Positions 1 through 9,000 of a stretch of DNA of 64,000 nt are shown in pieces. How positions within the stretch are numbered: the stretch's first letter is position 1; each line of letters begins with the position of its first letter. The notes beneath the pieces were generated by a model. That model was not told the DNA's origin. It was given only the letters and a program-made list of their open reading frames with translations, and ran no database searches. The position numbers and the translations under genes are program-made. Source of the stretch: Nitrospirota bacterium (lineage in GTDB: Bacteria > Nitrospirota > Thermodesulfovibrionia > Thermodesulfovibrionales > Magnetobacteriaceae); NCBI GenBank assembly GCA_015233895.1, contig JADFXG010000001.1, positions 1 through 64,000 on the forward strand, in the 5' to 3' direction.

Positions 1-6
1 ACTCAT
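1..6 (-). CDS. Possible start of a gene running off the left edge
   Basis: Reading leftward on the minus strand, a good ribosome binding site (AAAGGAGG, complement of about 16-23) stands 9 bases before an ATG at position 6. Only two codons lie inside the window, so nothing can be said about the product. A second ATG at position 14 stops after three codons and is not the start. The call rests only on the RBS and its spacing. Confidence 0.3.
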
Positions 7-258
7 TGTGTCATGCCTCCTTTTTGTTATAACTGATAATATAATTCAGTTAGGCAGTTTCTGAAAATATACTTTCCAAAAAATGCTCTCTAATTAGACT
101 TCATGACACAGTTTTTTGAACACTCTCTGGGATTCAGATTTTAGAGGTGTTTACACACTCTTTCCCAAAAATCCCTTTAAGTCATCCCTTCTCTACACCA
201 TCCTTATAAATATCTTTGTCGGCTGAATCAATCGTTTGGGTGATTTTAATCATTGCAA

Positions 259-278
259 TGTGTGTGTGTGTGTGTGTG
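259..278. repeat. (TG)10 dinucleotide repeat
   Basis: Ten uninterrupted TG units lie about 55 bases upstream of the -10 box of the first exported paralog. Long dinucleotide tracts are uncommon in bacterial DNA and can vary by slipped-strand pairing. Here it is in non-coding DNA, so any effect would be on transcription, not on frame. Its role is an inference. Confidence 0.9.
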
Positions 279-309
279 TTAAACTAAATCGCTTTTTACA
301 AAAAGAATA

Positions 310-338
310 TGTTCATACCCTCGTTCAGAGGGTATAAT
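310..338 (+). promoter_or_regulatory. Promoter with overlapping palindrome (candidate operator)
   Basis: A perfect -10 box TATAAT is at 333-338, with a weak -35 (TGTTCA, 310-315) 17 bases upstream. A perfect 8-bp inverted repeat, ATACCCTC at 315-322 and GAGGGTAT at 328-335 with a 5-base spacer, fills the spacer and covers the start of the -10 box. A protein bound there would block RNA polymerase, so it is a candidate repressor operator for the exported paralog pair. The predicted leader is only about 15 bases before the RBS. Confidence 0.6.
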
Positions 339-361
339 GATACGCTTTAACAGGAGTGAAT

Positions 362-1051
362 ATGAATAAGGGAAGGTTATTTGTGCTTATGTCAGCTCTT
401 GCTTTGACATTATTTCTCTTAATGTCGGGGCATTCCGTAAAAGCTTATGACAATGTTACTTACACCCTGCCGTTTCTGGGAGTTAGTACAAACAACGTAG
501 TTTATTGTTTTGCATCCAATGCTTCTACAGACAATGTGTCAGTGGGTGTATCCGTAATGGGCACCTCTGGATCCACTAAACCTGCTCAAGACGTAGCAAT
601 GCTCGGCGGTGTTATTATATATGCCAAACAAACCCAAATGATTACATTTACGGGCTCTACAGCAACTCTGGGTTCAGCCGTGGCTGACCTTTCTCAAAAT
701 GTAGGTACGAATTCCTCTGACATGTATGGTATCCACCTGACATTCTTCGGTTCATACACAGGAGTTACTACAACAGCAAGGTATTCGCAAATTACTCCAA
801 TCATAAATAATGAAGACGGCAATCAATTATTCAACGTTGCTAATGCTTTTCTATGCTCACCTTTACCATATATTGTATTCGGGCCGCAAACAACGACAAC
901 CATGTCAAAAAACGGGAAACCAACCGTTGCCGCAAGTTGTTTATCTGTCGGCTTGGCTTGTTATCAAGGTACCACATCACCTAAACGTAACCTTGTAGGT
1001 TATACGTGTATGGATACTATCAATACTTTTATAAAACCTCTCAGTTATTAG
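362..1051 (+). CDS. Exported protein of unknown function, paralog 1
   Basis: This is a protein of about 229 residues that I do not recognise. A positively charged start and a hydrophobic stretch at residues 5-25 form a signal peptide, so it is probably exported. The mature part is rich in Thr, Ser, Val and Asn and has an alternating pattern typical of beta structure, with a few Cys that could form disulfides. The next gene encodes a clear paralog: both share TNNVVYC..., STDN... and a C-terminal RNLVGY-CMDTIN block. I chose ATG 362, which has AGGAG five bases upstream, over an in-frame GTG at 356 that overlaps the RBS. It may be a surface or fibre protein; that is inference. Confidence 0.75.
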   Translation: MNKGRLFVLMSALALTLFLLMSGHSVKAYDNVTYTLPFLGVSTNNVVYCFASNASTDNVSVGVSVMGTSGSTKPAQDVAMLGGVIIYAKQTQMITFTGSTATLGSAVADLSQNVGTNSSDMYGIHLTFFGSYTGVTTTARYSQITPIINNEDGNQLFNVANAFLCSPLPYIVFGPQTTTTMSKNGKPTVAASCLSVGLACYQGTTSPKRNLVGYTCMDTINTFIKPLSY

Positions 1052-1070
1052 AGAAAAGGAGAATATAACT

Positions 1071-1766
1071 ATGATTAAGAGAAAATTTATATACATTACA
1101 GCGTTGGTTCTTATTGTTGCAGCAGTTACGGTTAACGAGGGGCACAGATATGTCTCCGCTTCCGATAACGTTACATACTTTATGCCTTTTTTGCATACTC
1201 ATACAAATAATGTGGTTTACTGTGTTGCTACCAACATGTCAACCGACAATGCTACTGTAAGTGTAACCGTTCTTACAAATCCAACCGGTTATACACTTAA
1301 CTGGACACCGGTAGCGCTTTCTACTGTTGTATATTCAAAGCAGTCGGTTATGCTTACCATGTCCGGAACGTCAGTAACAGGTGGTTCAGGATCCGCAGAT
1401 ATTTCGCCATACGTATCTTCTGGTTCCAACGCATATTCTGCAATGATAACTTTCGCAGGCGCCAATACCAAAGCCTCAACATCAGGTGTATGGTACACCG
1501 ACTATGTTACAGCAGGTTTCAGAGAATATAATGATAATGCCCGTAAAAATTTTGGGAATTTAGCTCCTATTTATACATTTGCTAAAAGCGCTCAATTAAG
1601 AAATGGAACTTACATAGATGTTGACAGTGGCTACACGACAGTACCACTTACCTGTCAGACACTCACTATGGCATGTTTTCAAGGCACCACAACTCCAAGG
1701 AGAAACCTTGTAGGTTATATGTGTATGGATACAATAAACTCGGCATATCCACCGAATTCGTACTAA
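1071..1766 (+). CDS. Exported protein of unknown function, paralog 2
   Basis: This 231-residue protein is paralogous to the gene just upstream, with 19 bases between them and its own AAAGGAG ribosome binding site, so the two are probably one transcript. It has an N-terminal signal peptide (residues about 5-30), then a Ser/Thr/Val-rich, probably all-beta body. The same conserved blocks occur (NNVVYC near residue 43, STDN, and RNLVGY-CMDTIN near the C-terminus). The centres of the two proteins differ much more than their ends, as expected for diversifying surface proteins. No known domain is recognised. Confidence 0.75.
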   Translation: MIKRKFIYITALVLIVAAVTVNEGHRYVSASDNVTYFMPFLHTHTNNVVYCVATNMSTDNATVSVTVLTNPTGYTLNWTPVALSTVVYSKQSVMLTMSGTSVTGGSGSADISPYVSSGSNAYSAMITFAGANTKASTSGVWYTDYVTAGFREYNDNARKNFGNLAPIYTFAKSAQLRNGTYIDVDSGYTTVPLTCQTLTMACFQGTTTPRRNLVGYMCMDTINSAYPPNSY

Positions 1767-1776
1767 AAAAGCTCAA

Positions 1777-1822
1777 CTGTGGACAGATGCTTTTTCTTTA
1801 GGGCAAAGTACTCTGTCCGCAG
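1777..1822. repeat. Imperfect inverted repeat after the exported paralogs
   Basis: An 11-base arm (1777-1787, CTGTGGACAGA) pairs with 1812-1822 (TCTGTCCGCAG) with one G-T wobble and a 24-base loop. It lies between the end of paralog 2 and the end of the convergent toxin gene. No T-run follows, so it is not a standard terminator; it could be a bidirectional transcript end or a protein site. Confidence 0.4.
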
Positions 1823-1845
1823 AATATGGGAAATGTTTACCTGTA

Positions 1846-2127
1846 TTAATAGACTTCCTCGTGAGATCCTATTTCTATTAGCAAGATATCTTTTTCGTTC
1901 TTATTACTCTCCACAAAATCAAATATTATACGTAGGTCGTAACCCACACAACATGCCCATGAACCTGTTAACTTCCCTTTGAGTTTATGAGTTGACAAGT
2001 TTGGTTTGAATGGGTCATTTATAAGTAAGTCTAAAACTCTTTCAATATCTTTGATTGAATCAGGATTTCTCTTGAGGTGACGTTTCAGGGCCTTTATAAA
2101 TGTTTTACCCCAAATAAGCTCTCTCAT
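1846..2127 (-). CDS. RelE/YafQ-type toxin (mRNA interferase family)
   Basis: This 93-residue basic protein has the ParE/RelE/YafQ pattern: an N-terminal helix pair with many Lys and Arg, LKGKLTGSWACCVGYDLRIIFDF in the middle and a hydrophobic strand ending IEIGSHEEVY. The GSHxxVY ending is typical of the YafQ/mRNA-degrading branch. Members cleave mRNA on the ribosome until bound by their antitoxin. It is the second gene of a pair, and its ATG overlaps the stop of the antitoxin by four bases, which implies translational coupling. The fold assignment is confident; the substrate is inferred. Confidence 0.85.
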   Translation of the reverse strand: MRELIWGKTFIKALKRHLKRNPDSIKDIERVLDLLINDPFKPNLSTHKLKGKLTGSWACCVGYDLRIIFDFVESNKNEKDILLIEIGSHEEVY

Positions 2128-2369
2128 TTATAAAGGTCTTTCATTAAGTCATCAACAGAACCTTTTTTTACTTCTCCATTTAAATAATCTTCTTTTGCTT
2201 CTTTGATACTTTCTGCTAATTGGTCACGCCTATGCTCTAACAGCCTGCTGCGAATGATAACAATAAGTTCTTCTTGCTGAGATTCAGACAATGATTCGAC
2301 AATTTCCAAAGCATCCTGAAATGCTAAATTATGTTGTTTTTGCAAAGAAAACTCCTTAAAGCATTTCAA
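2124..2369 (-). CDS. Antitoxin partner of the RelE-like toxin
   Basis: This 81-residue acidic protein is rich in Glu, Asp and Leu and predicted to be almost all helix. It sits immediately upstream of the toxin with a 4-base overlap. The central region (about residues 18-50, with a ...LSESQQEELI... helix) and the charged tail (VDDLMKDLYK) resemble the short helical antitoxins often paired with RelE/ParE toxins; the tail would wrap the toxin. No clear DNA-binding motif is visible, so autoregulation cannot be claimed. Assignment rests mainly on the pairing. Confidence 0.75.
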   Translation of the reverse strand: MKCFKEFSLQKQHNLAFQDALEIVESLSESQQEELIVIIRSRLLEHRRDQLAESIKEAKEDYLNGEVKKGSVDDLMKDLYK

Positions 2370-2516
2370 TTATTATATCATAAATTGCCTTTGCAATTAA
2401 CTCAGTTAATAAAAAACCTTTTACAGGAGTTAAACGTGTGAGCAGTATATTATTTTTCCGCTGAAATATGTTTCCCCTTGCTTTAATACCTCTTTTTATC
2501 GATAATGATTCAATGC

Positions 2517-2522
2517 TATAAT
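2517..2522 (+). promoter_or_regulatory. -10 box of the hicAB promoter
   Basis: A perfect TATAAT is found 11 bases before the hicA ATG at 2534; only weak -35 candidates (T-rich, 2494-2500) precede it. The expected transcript start is only about five bases from the ATG and no Shine-Dalgarno is present, so the hicA message is probably leaderless or nearly so. Confidence 0.5.
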
Positions 2523-2533
2523 AAAGTAGAAAC

Positions 2534-2734
2534 ATGAAGTTTAGCGAATTAGTAAGATTACTTGAGGCCGATGGATTTAGGATTGTAAAAGAAAAAGGTT
2601 CTATAAGGTATTATAGTAAATCAAGTTGGCCTAAATTGCTTAGAATAGACTATCATGGTTCAAAAGAAGTCCCTAAAGGGACGTGCAATGCTATATTAAA
2701 ATCAGCAGGTTTAAAGACCGGAGGGATATCATGA
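2534..2734 (+). CDS. hicA: HicA-family toxin, variant lacking the usual histidine
   Basis: This 66-residue protein has the HicA double-stranded-RNA-binding-like fold pattern: SELVRLLEADGFRIVKEKGS, then DYHGSKEVPKGT and a C-terminal helix ILKSAGLK. HicA toxins are ribonucleases acting on mRNA and tmRNA. The residue after KGS, normally the catalytic His, is Ile24 (GSIRYY). A His remains in the DYHG motif. It may belong to a natural variant branch or be weak or inactive. Its stop overlaps the hicB start (ATGA, 2731-2734). Confidence 0.85.
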   Translation: MKFSELVRLLEADGFRIVKEKGSIRYYSKSSWPKLLRIDYHGSKEVPKGTCNAILKSAGLKTGGIS

Positions 2735-2991
2735 TAGAATTAGAGTATTCCTTAATAATTGAGGCAACAAAAGAGCCGGACTATTTTGGATTTTACTCCC
2801 ATGAGTTAGAAGGATTTACAGGGATTGGGCATTCAGTTGAAGATTGTTTGTATAAAGCAAAATATGCAATGAAAGAACATATTGATTTGCTGCGAGAAAC
2901 TGGCTTACCAATACCACCCAAAAACCTAAATCCGAAAATTATTATCCAGAATGAGCTGGCACAAGATTACCCGGTAATGTCTGTTGTTTAA
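2731..2991 (+). CDS. hicB: HicB-family antitoxin
   Basis: This is an 86-residue protein with the HicB partial RNase H-like fold: an N-terminal strand (MIELEYSLIIE), YFGFYSHELEGFTGIGHSVEDC and a helix, ending in IPPKNLNP. It neutralises HicA by direct binding. I start it at ATG 2731, overlapping the hicA stop and preceded by GGAGGG, and not at the upstream in-frame ATG 2683, which would lie inside hicA. No clear C-terminal ribbon-helix-helix DNA-binding domain follows, so this is a short antitoxin. Confidence 0.85.
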   Translation: MIELEYSLIIEATKEPDYFGFYSHELEGFTGIGHSVEDCLYKAKYAMKEHIDLLRETGLPIPPKNLNPKIIIQNELAQDYPVMSVV

Positions 2992-3059
2992 AGCAGATAA
3001 TAGATTTTCATAAGAGAACTCAATTAAAAAAGCATTTTAAGTTATTACATTACTACGTT

Positions 3060-6000
3060 TTAACCCAGCTCATCTTTTATTAACCTTTCAAGGTCGTCAT
3101 CGTTTAAGTCATCTATGTAATCAAGGTTGTCTGACTTTTTACCTGATATGCCTGTCGTTTCATTACTCTTTGCAGATTCATCATTTGCAAAAAACTCATT
3201 TTTCAAATTATCAGATATAGCCCTTATCGTGGGGTAACTAAAGAGAAACCCCACAGGGAGCGCAATGTTAAGCTCTTTTGAAATGAGATTACGAAACTCC
3301 ACAGTCATTAGAGAATCAAAACCCTGATCCATTAGTGGCTCTTCTATCAAAATATTAGCGTCTCTATCATAGCCAAGTATCCGGTTAACTGCGCCCTTTA
3401 TATAGGAAACAATAAGTTCTCCCCTGCTTTCGGCGGATGCGGCTCTAAGATTTTTAAGGATGTCCGATTCTGGCACATCTCCAGTATTTAAAATCTCTGG
3501 TGAAGCACCATCGGATATTTCCCGGTAGAAATATTCTAAAAATCCTGAGTTTATCCCTTGAGGAAGCCGTGTTAAGTACGTATGCCAATTTATATCTATG
3601 ACACACGTGTTTGTGTGCTTGTCATAGAGAAGTTTTTCTAAAATTGATAGTCCGTCTTTTACTTCTATTTTGTTAAAGCCAATTGCCTCAGTGTTTTCAG
3701 GTCTTTTTGCAGCCATCCCAGTGTTTGCCCAAAGGCCCCAATTAATTACAATAGTCCTGATGCCACAACCTGAGAAATAATGTGCCGCTGAGTTAAGGAA
3801 AGCATTAGCGGAGGCGTAGTTAGACTGCCCGGCGCTTCCTAATACAGATGCAGCCGAGGAAAAAAGGACAAAGAAATCAATTTCTCTGTTTTCTATAATA
3901 TTATAAAGATTCCATGTGCCGGTTACTTTTGGCTCCATAACTTTTCTAAATCTCTCCGCATCCTGATTTACTATCACACTGTCATCTAAAACACCTGCGG
4001 CATGAAACACTCCCCGAACCTGCGGCATCTCTGTATCTATAGCTCTAAAGAGCCGCTCAACATCCTCTGTGACAGCAACATCGGCTGACATCACCCTCAC
4101 AATGACCCCTTGTGCTTCAAGCCGCGATATTTTTTCCCGCGCCTCCACACTTGCCTCATGCCTGCCCGTCAGCACGATATACCGCGCCCCTTTTTCAACA
4201 AGCCACTGTGATAACTCAAGACCCAGTGCGCCCAGTCCGCCTGTTATTACGTAGGTTGCGTCATTACGGATAAGCGAGGCTGAAACACTATCTATCTTAA
4301 GCACTACCTTGCCAACGTGTTTGGCTGCCGCCATGTATCTATAGGCTGATGAGGCGTCAGTTATCGGAAACACCTTATGAACCAGTGGCTTTAACGCACC
4401 TGAGTTTAAATGCGATGTGACTGTTTTTAACGTTTCTTTTATAATGAGAGGCGTTTGCTTCGATACCTCGCCCATATCAAAGCTATGATATGAGACATCA
4501 GGCCGGTAACGTTTTACCTCATCAATCGTCCATATGCCGATTTTACCAATTTCAATGAAACGCCCCCCTTTGGAAAGCACACTCAGACTTTTGGGAATGT
4601 ATTCGCCGTTAAGGCTGTTTAATACCATGTTTACGCCGCGCCCTTGAGTTAGAGCCATCAACTCATCCGAAAAATCAAGGCTCCGTGAATCCATTATTTG
4701 ACTAACACCCTGAGCCCTTAAAAAATCCCACTTGCCGCGGCTTGCAGTTGCATAAATATCCGCTCCAGCCATCTTTGCAATGTTTACTGCAGCAAGCCCC
4801 ACACCCCCTGCCGCTGCATGAATCAGTATCTTCTCGCCAGCCTTAAGCCCGCCACACACTATGAGACCATACCATGCGGTCAGATAGGTTAGCGGCACTG
4901 TGGCAGCCTCGGTGTAACTCAGGTTTTCAGGCATCAGTGACACGAAATCACTGTTTACTGTCGTATAGGTTGAAAATGTCCCGTTAACCGGAGCCGCTAT
5001 AACCGAATCACCGGGCTTTTTGTCTTTTACACCTGTGCCAATACGGCTGACAACCCCTGAGCACTCAAAGCCAAATACCACATCCTGTGGAGCCTTATTA
5101 CCGCTGTATTCCCTGAGCATTCCAAGAGCGTTCAGCACATCACGGAAATTAAGCCCTGCTGCCTTTACCTCTATCTCCACCTCGTTTTCAGAGGGATTTT
5201 CCCGAGTTGCCGGTTTCAACTCCAGTGCATCCAAACTACCGTACTCAGTGAGTCTTAACGCTGTTTTTTCGGCATTCTGTAGTGCCTCAGCACTGAATTC
5301 TTTCGCATTGCGTCTCTTAAGACGGCAGACATACCTGCCATCATTTCTCATTGCCACCTGCTGTTCTTTGTCTTCATTAAACAACTCATTATAAATAAAC
5401 AAACTTTCGTTCTGTTCGATTGTTGCGGGTAAATCAATCAGTTGTGCGGCAAGCTCCGGATGCTCAAGAAACAGAACCCGGCCAAATCCCCACACCGGCG
5501 ATTGGTATGGGATTACATTTATCCCCTCATCATTCCCAACAGGCCATACCCCGCGGGTTATTATCATAAGTTTTACGTTTTCATGTTTCACAAGCGTCTG
5601 CACTGTATGAAGTAGCCCAATAACTCCGAGATGGTTAACGCCGAACTCAGAGCCAGAAACTCCGGCGCTCCATAAATAAACAACACCATTAAGTCTGCTT
5701 ATGGAGGCAAACAATTTTTCAAAATCACCCGCAGACTGAGGGTTTATCTCATAGCCTTTATTATCGGGAAGTTCACTGTATGCGTTCCCAGGTCTAACAT
5801 AAACACTTTCTAAACCGTTTTCCTTAAAATAAGATGAAAGCTGCCCTCCAACACCGTCTTTGTTAGTAAATATCGCCCATAAACCACTGTGTATTGATAA
5901 TTCTGCAACCTGATTTGCATCTTTCCTTTCCCAGTTAATATCATAAAGAAAATCATTGTGCCTGGTCTTAGAGAGAAGTTTAGTGCGGTCTGCCTTTTTA

Positions 6001-9000
6001 GCCGTAAGTCCTTCTATAAACATTAAAGGTGTTCCATCCTCTGTATATACAGTAAAGTTGAGTTTTATTTCATTGTCAGTTTTTAATGTTATTTTGGCAT
6101 GGCTCCACAGTTTCGTAACACTTTGGAGGGTTGCATGTAATGCGCCAAAGCCCACAGGAAGGAATGTTTCTTTCATATCTATTAATGCAGAGGCTGTCTG
6201 CAGTACGGCATCTATCGCTATAGGATGTATATTGTATTTGGATGAATCCATTGCCGCAGTATCAGAAAGAATTATCAAGCCAAGAGCTTCCTCATCTTTA
6301 CTCCACAACTTTTGAATTGCCCGAAAATCAGTTCCATACTCCAGTCCTTGTGATGAAAACTGCTTGTATATATTTGCTACATCGTGTTCTTTAATGCAAC
6401 GTTTTTTCACGGACTCCAGCGATTCAGTTATATCAAAACTACTATTGTAAACTGTCCCGTTTACGTGTAAAACCCACTGAAGGTTGCCATCAGTGTTTTC
6501 TAAAGCACTGAATATTTTAAAGGCAAACTCTCCGTTTTTTTCAGGCATAATAAGAGTTTGAATTTTTATCTTGTCGTCAGTTTCCGAAATTATTAAGGGC
6601 TGTAAAATATTAAAGTCTTTTATGGCTATTGTCTCAGTTTTCAGTAAAAATTTAGCAGCAGTAAGAGCCATCTCGATAAATACTGCGGCAGGTACAACTG
6701 CATAGCCGTAAATGCGGTGTTGTTTTATAAAATCAGGGGATTCATAAGAAAACTCGTTTTCAAAAACTACCTCCCCTGTTGCTAAAGGACGCCTTACGCC
6801 TAAAAGCGAATGTGAAGCATCCGGCATAAATGCTCTTGGTTTAATATCAATCCAATATCGTTTGCGTACAAATGGATAGTTTGGCAGCACTGCAACTTTT
6901 TTATAGCCATATGGAGCGTTAAACTCTCTCCAGTTAATGTCCATGCCGCAGACGTAGAGTCCGCCAAGGGTTTTTAGTATCTGTCTCCAGTCATTTTGAT
7001 CTGTCCTCTTAACGCCGGTGGTCGCTGACAACAGAGATGGGAGCCATGCATTTGCTTTGTCATCAACACACCTTTTGCCCATGCCAAGAAGCACTGCTCC
7101 CGGGCCCAGTTCCACAAACACCCTGTAACCGTCTCTATACAGTGTCTCAATACCTGCTAAAAACCTCACTGTCCCTCTAAGGTGCTTTACCCAGTAGCTG
7201 GTTGACTCCCCGCCGCAGTAATAATCTCCGCTAACGTTTGATACAACCGGTATTTTGCCTCTGTGATAGACAACTTTATTAGCAGTAAGAGCAAAGCTTT
7301 CCAACACAGGCTCCATCAGCCGCGAATGGAATCCGTGTGATACTAAAAGTTCTTTGCTCTTTATCCCACGCTCTGAGAGACGTTTGCACGTTTCCATTAC
7401 AGTATCCCGCACCCCTGAAATCACAACGCTGTCATGCCCGTTAACCGCTGCTATGGAAACATCATCAGAAAATAATTCTTCTTGCACCAATGTTTCACTT
7501 GCAAACACTGCTGCCATTGTGCCCTCTCCTAAAGCCTCCCACATCAAGCGTCCGCGCTCAGATACAAGCATTAGAGCATCCTCAAGCGAAAACACTCCGG
7601 AAATACATGCAGCAGTGTATTCACCTATACTGTGGCCTAAAAGAGCTCCCGGCTCAATTCCCCAGGATTGCCATAACTTGTACAAACTATACTCAAGAGA
7701 AAATAACACAGGCTGAGCATATCGGGTTTCATTGAGAACCTTAGCCGATATGCCGCCATACATCAATTCCAAAAGAGGCACATCCATGTGTTTTTGCAGT
7801 ATCTTGCCGCATTCTGTGAGGGTATCTCTGAAGACAGGACTGCTTTCGTAAAGGCTGCGTCCCATGTTTTGTGAAAGTCCGCCCTGTCCGGTAAAAAGAA
7901 ATGCAATCTTAGGATGCCGCTCTGGTAACAGTATTTCTTGTGCCTCAGACAACCCTTTAAAAATCTCCTCAGAGGTTTGTCCTATAGCAAATCTGCGCTT
8001 ATTAAAATGATTCCGTCCAATGTTTGATGTGTAACAGATGTCAGAAACTAAAATGTCGGGTTGTGAAGCTAACAACTCTTTATATCGGTCAGAGAGCTCA
8101 GAAAGGGATTCATCAGTCTTAGCTGAAAGTGTCAGTATGTGAACAGGACGATTAAGCTCGGACTCAACTCTCTTATGTATAGGCGCCTCCTCTAACACAA
8201 CATGGGCATTTGTTCCGCTAAAACCAAAAGAACTTACTCCGGCAATCTTTTTACCGTTCCATGAGCGTCCTGAGGCTACCTCAATAGGTATTGCCGCCCA
8301 GTCAATGTGCGGATTTGGAGTTTTAAAGTGCAGATGCGGGGGAATTGTCCCGTGCTGCATTGAAAGCACCACTTTTATCAGTCCTGCCACACCTGCAGCA
8401 GCCTCCAGATGTCCGAGGTTTGTCTTTACCGTGCCTATTATAAGTGGGGAGGCCTTACTCTTTACTGTACTAAATACTGCGCCAAGAGCTCTGACCTCTA
8501 TAGGATCACCTAAAGCAGTGCCTGTGCCATGTGCTTCTATATAGCTGATCTCTCCCGGCTCCACTCTGCCATCAGCAAGAGCACTGCGTATCACACGCTC
8601 CTGGGCAGGCCCGCTAGGCACAGTGAGTCCCCCGCTTGGCCCGTCCTGATTAACAGCGCTGCCTCTTATTATAGCAAGCACATTATCCCCGTCAGAAAGC
8701 GCATCGGAAAAACGCTTGAGCACTATAACACCACAACCCTCTCCACGCACATAACCATCCGCTGCCGCATCAAAAGTTTTACAACGGCCATCGGAGGAGA
8801 GCATCCGCGCTCTAGAAAAAATAATATTAGGCGCAGGTATGAGAATAAGGTTTACGCCTGCAGCAATGCTCATATTGCATTCCCTGCGTCTGAGGCTTTG
8901 TACGGCAAGATGCATGGCAACCAGGGATGATGAACAGGCAGTATCAATGGACATACAGGGCCCTGTCAGACCAAAAGTATAGGACAGACGGCCTGCTGCT

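Larger units (their letters stand above)
1..361. other. Intergenic leader region with promoter and repeat
   Basis: No convincing coding frame is seen here apart from the possible outward gene start at the left edge. The stretch holds a (TG)10 tract at 259-278 and the promoter with overlapping palindrome at 310-338, both upstream of the exported paralog pair. It is otherwise AT-rich. Confidence 0.6.

Noticed and set aside
1779-1982. Plus-strand frame of 67 codons after the exported paralogs
   Set aside because: Mostly antisense to the RelE-like toxin, with no RBS or recognised domain.
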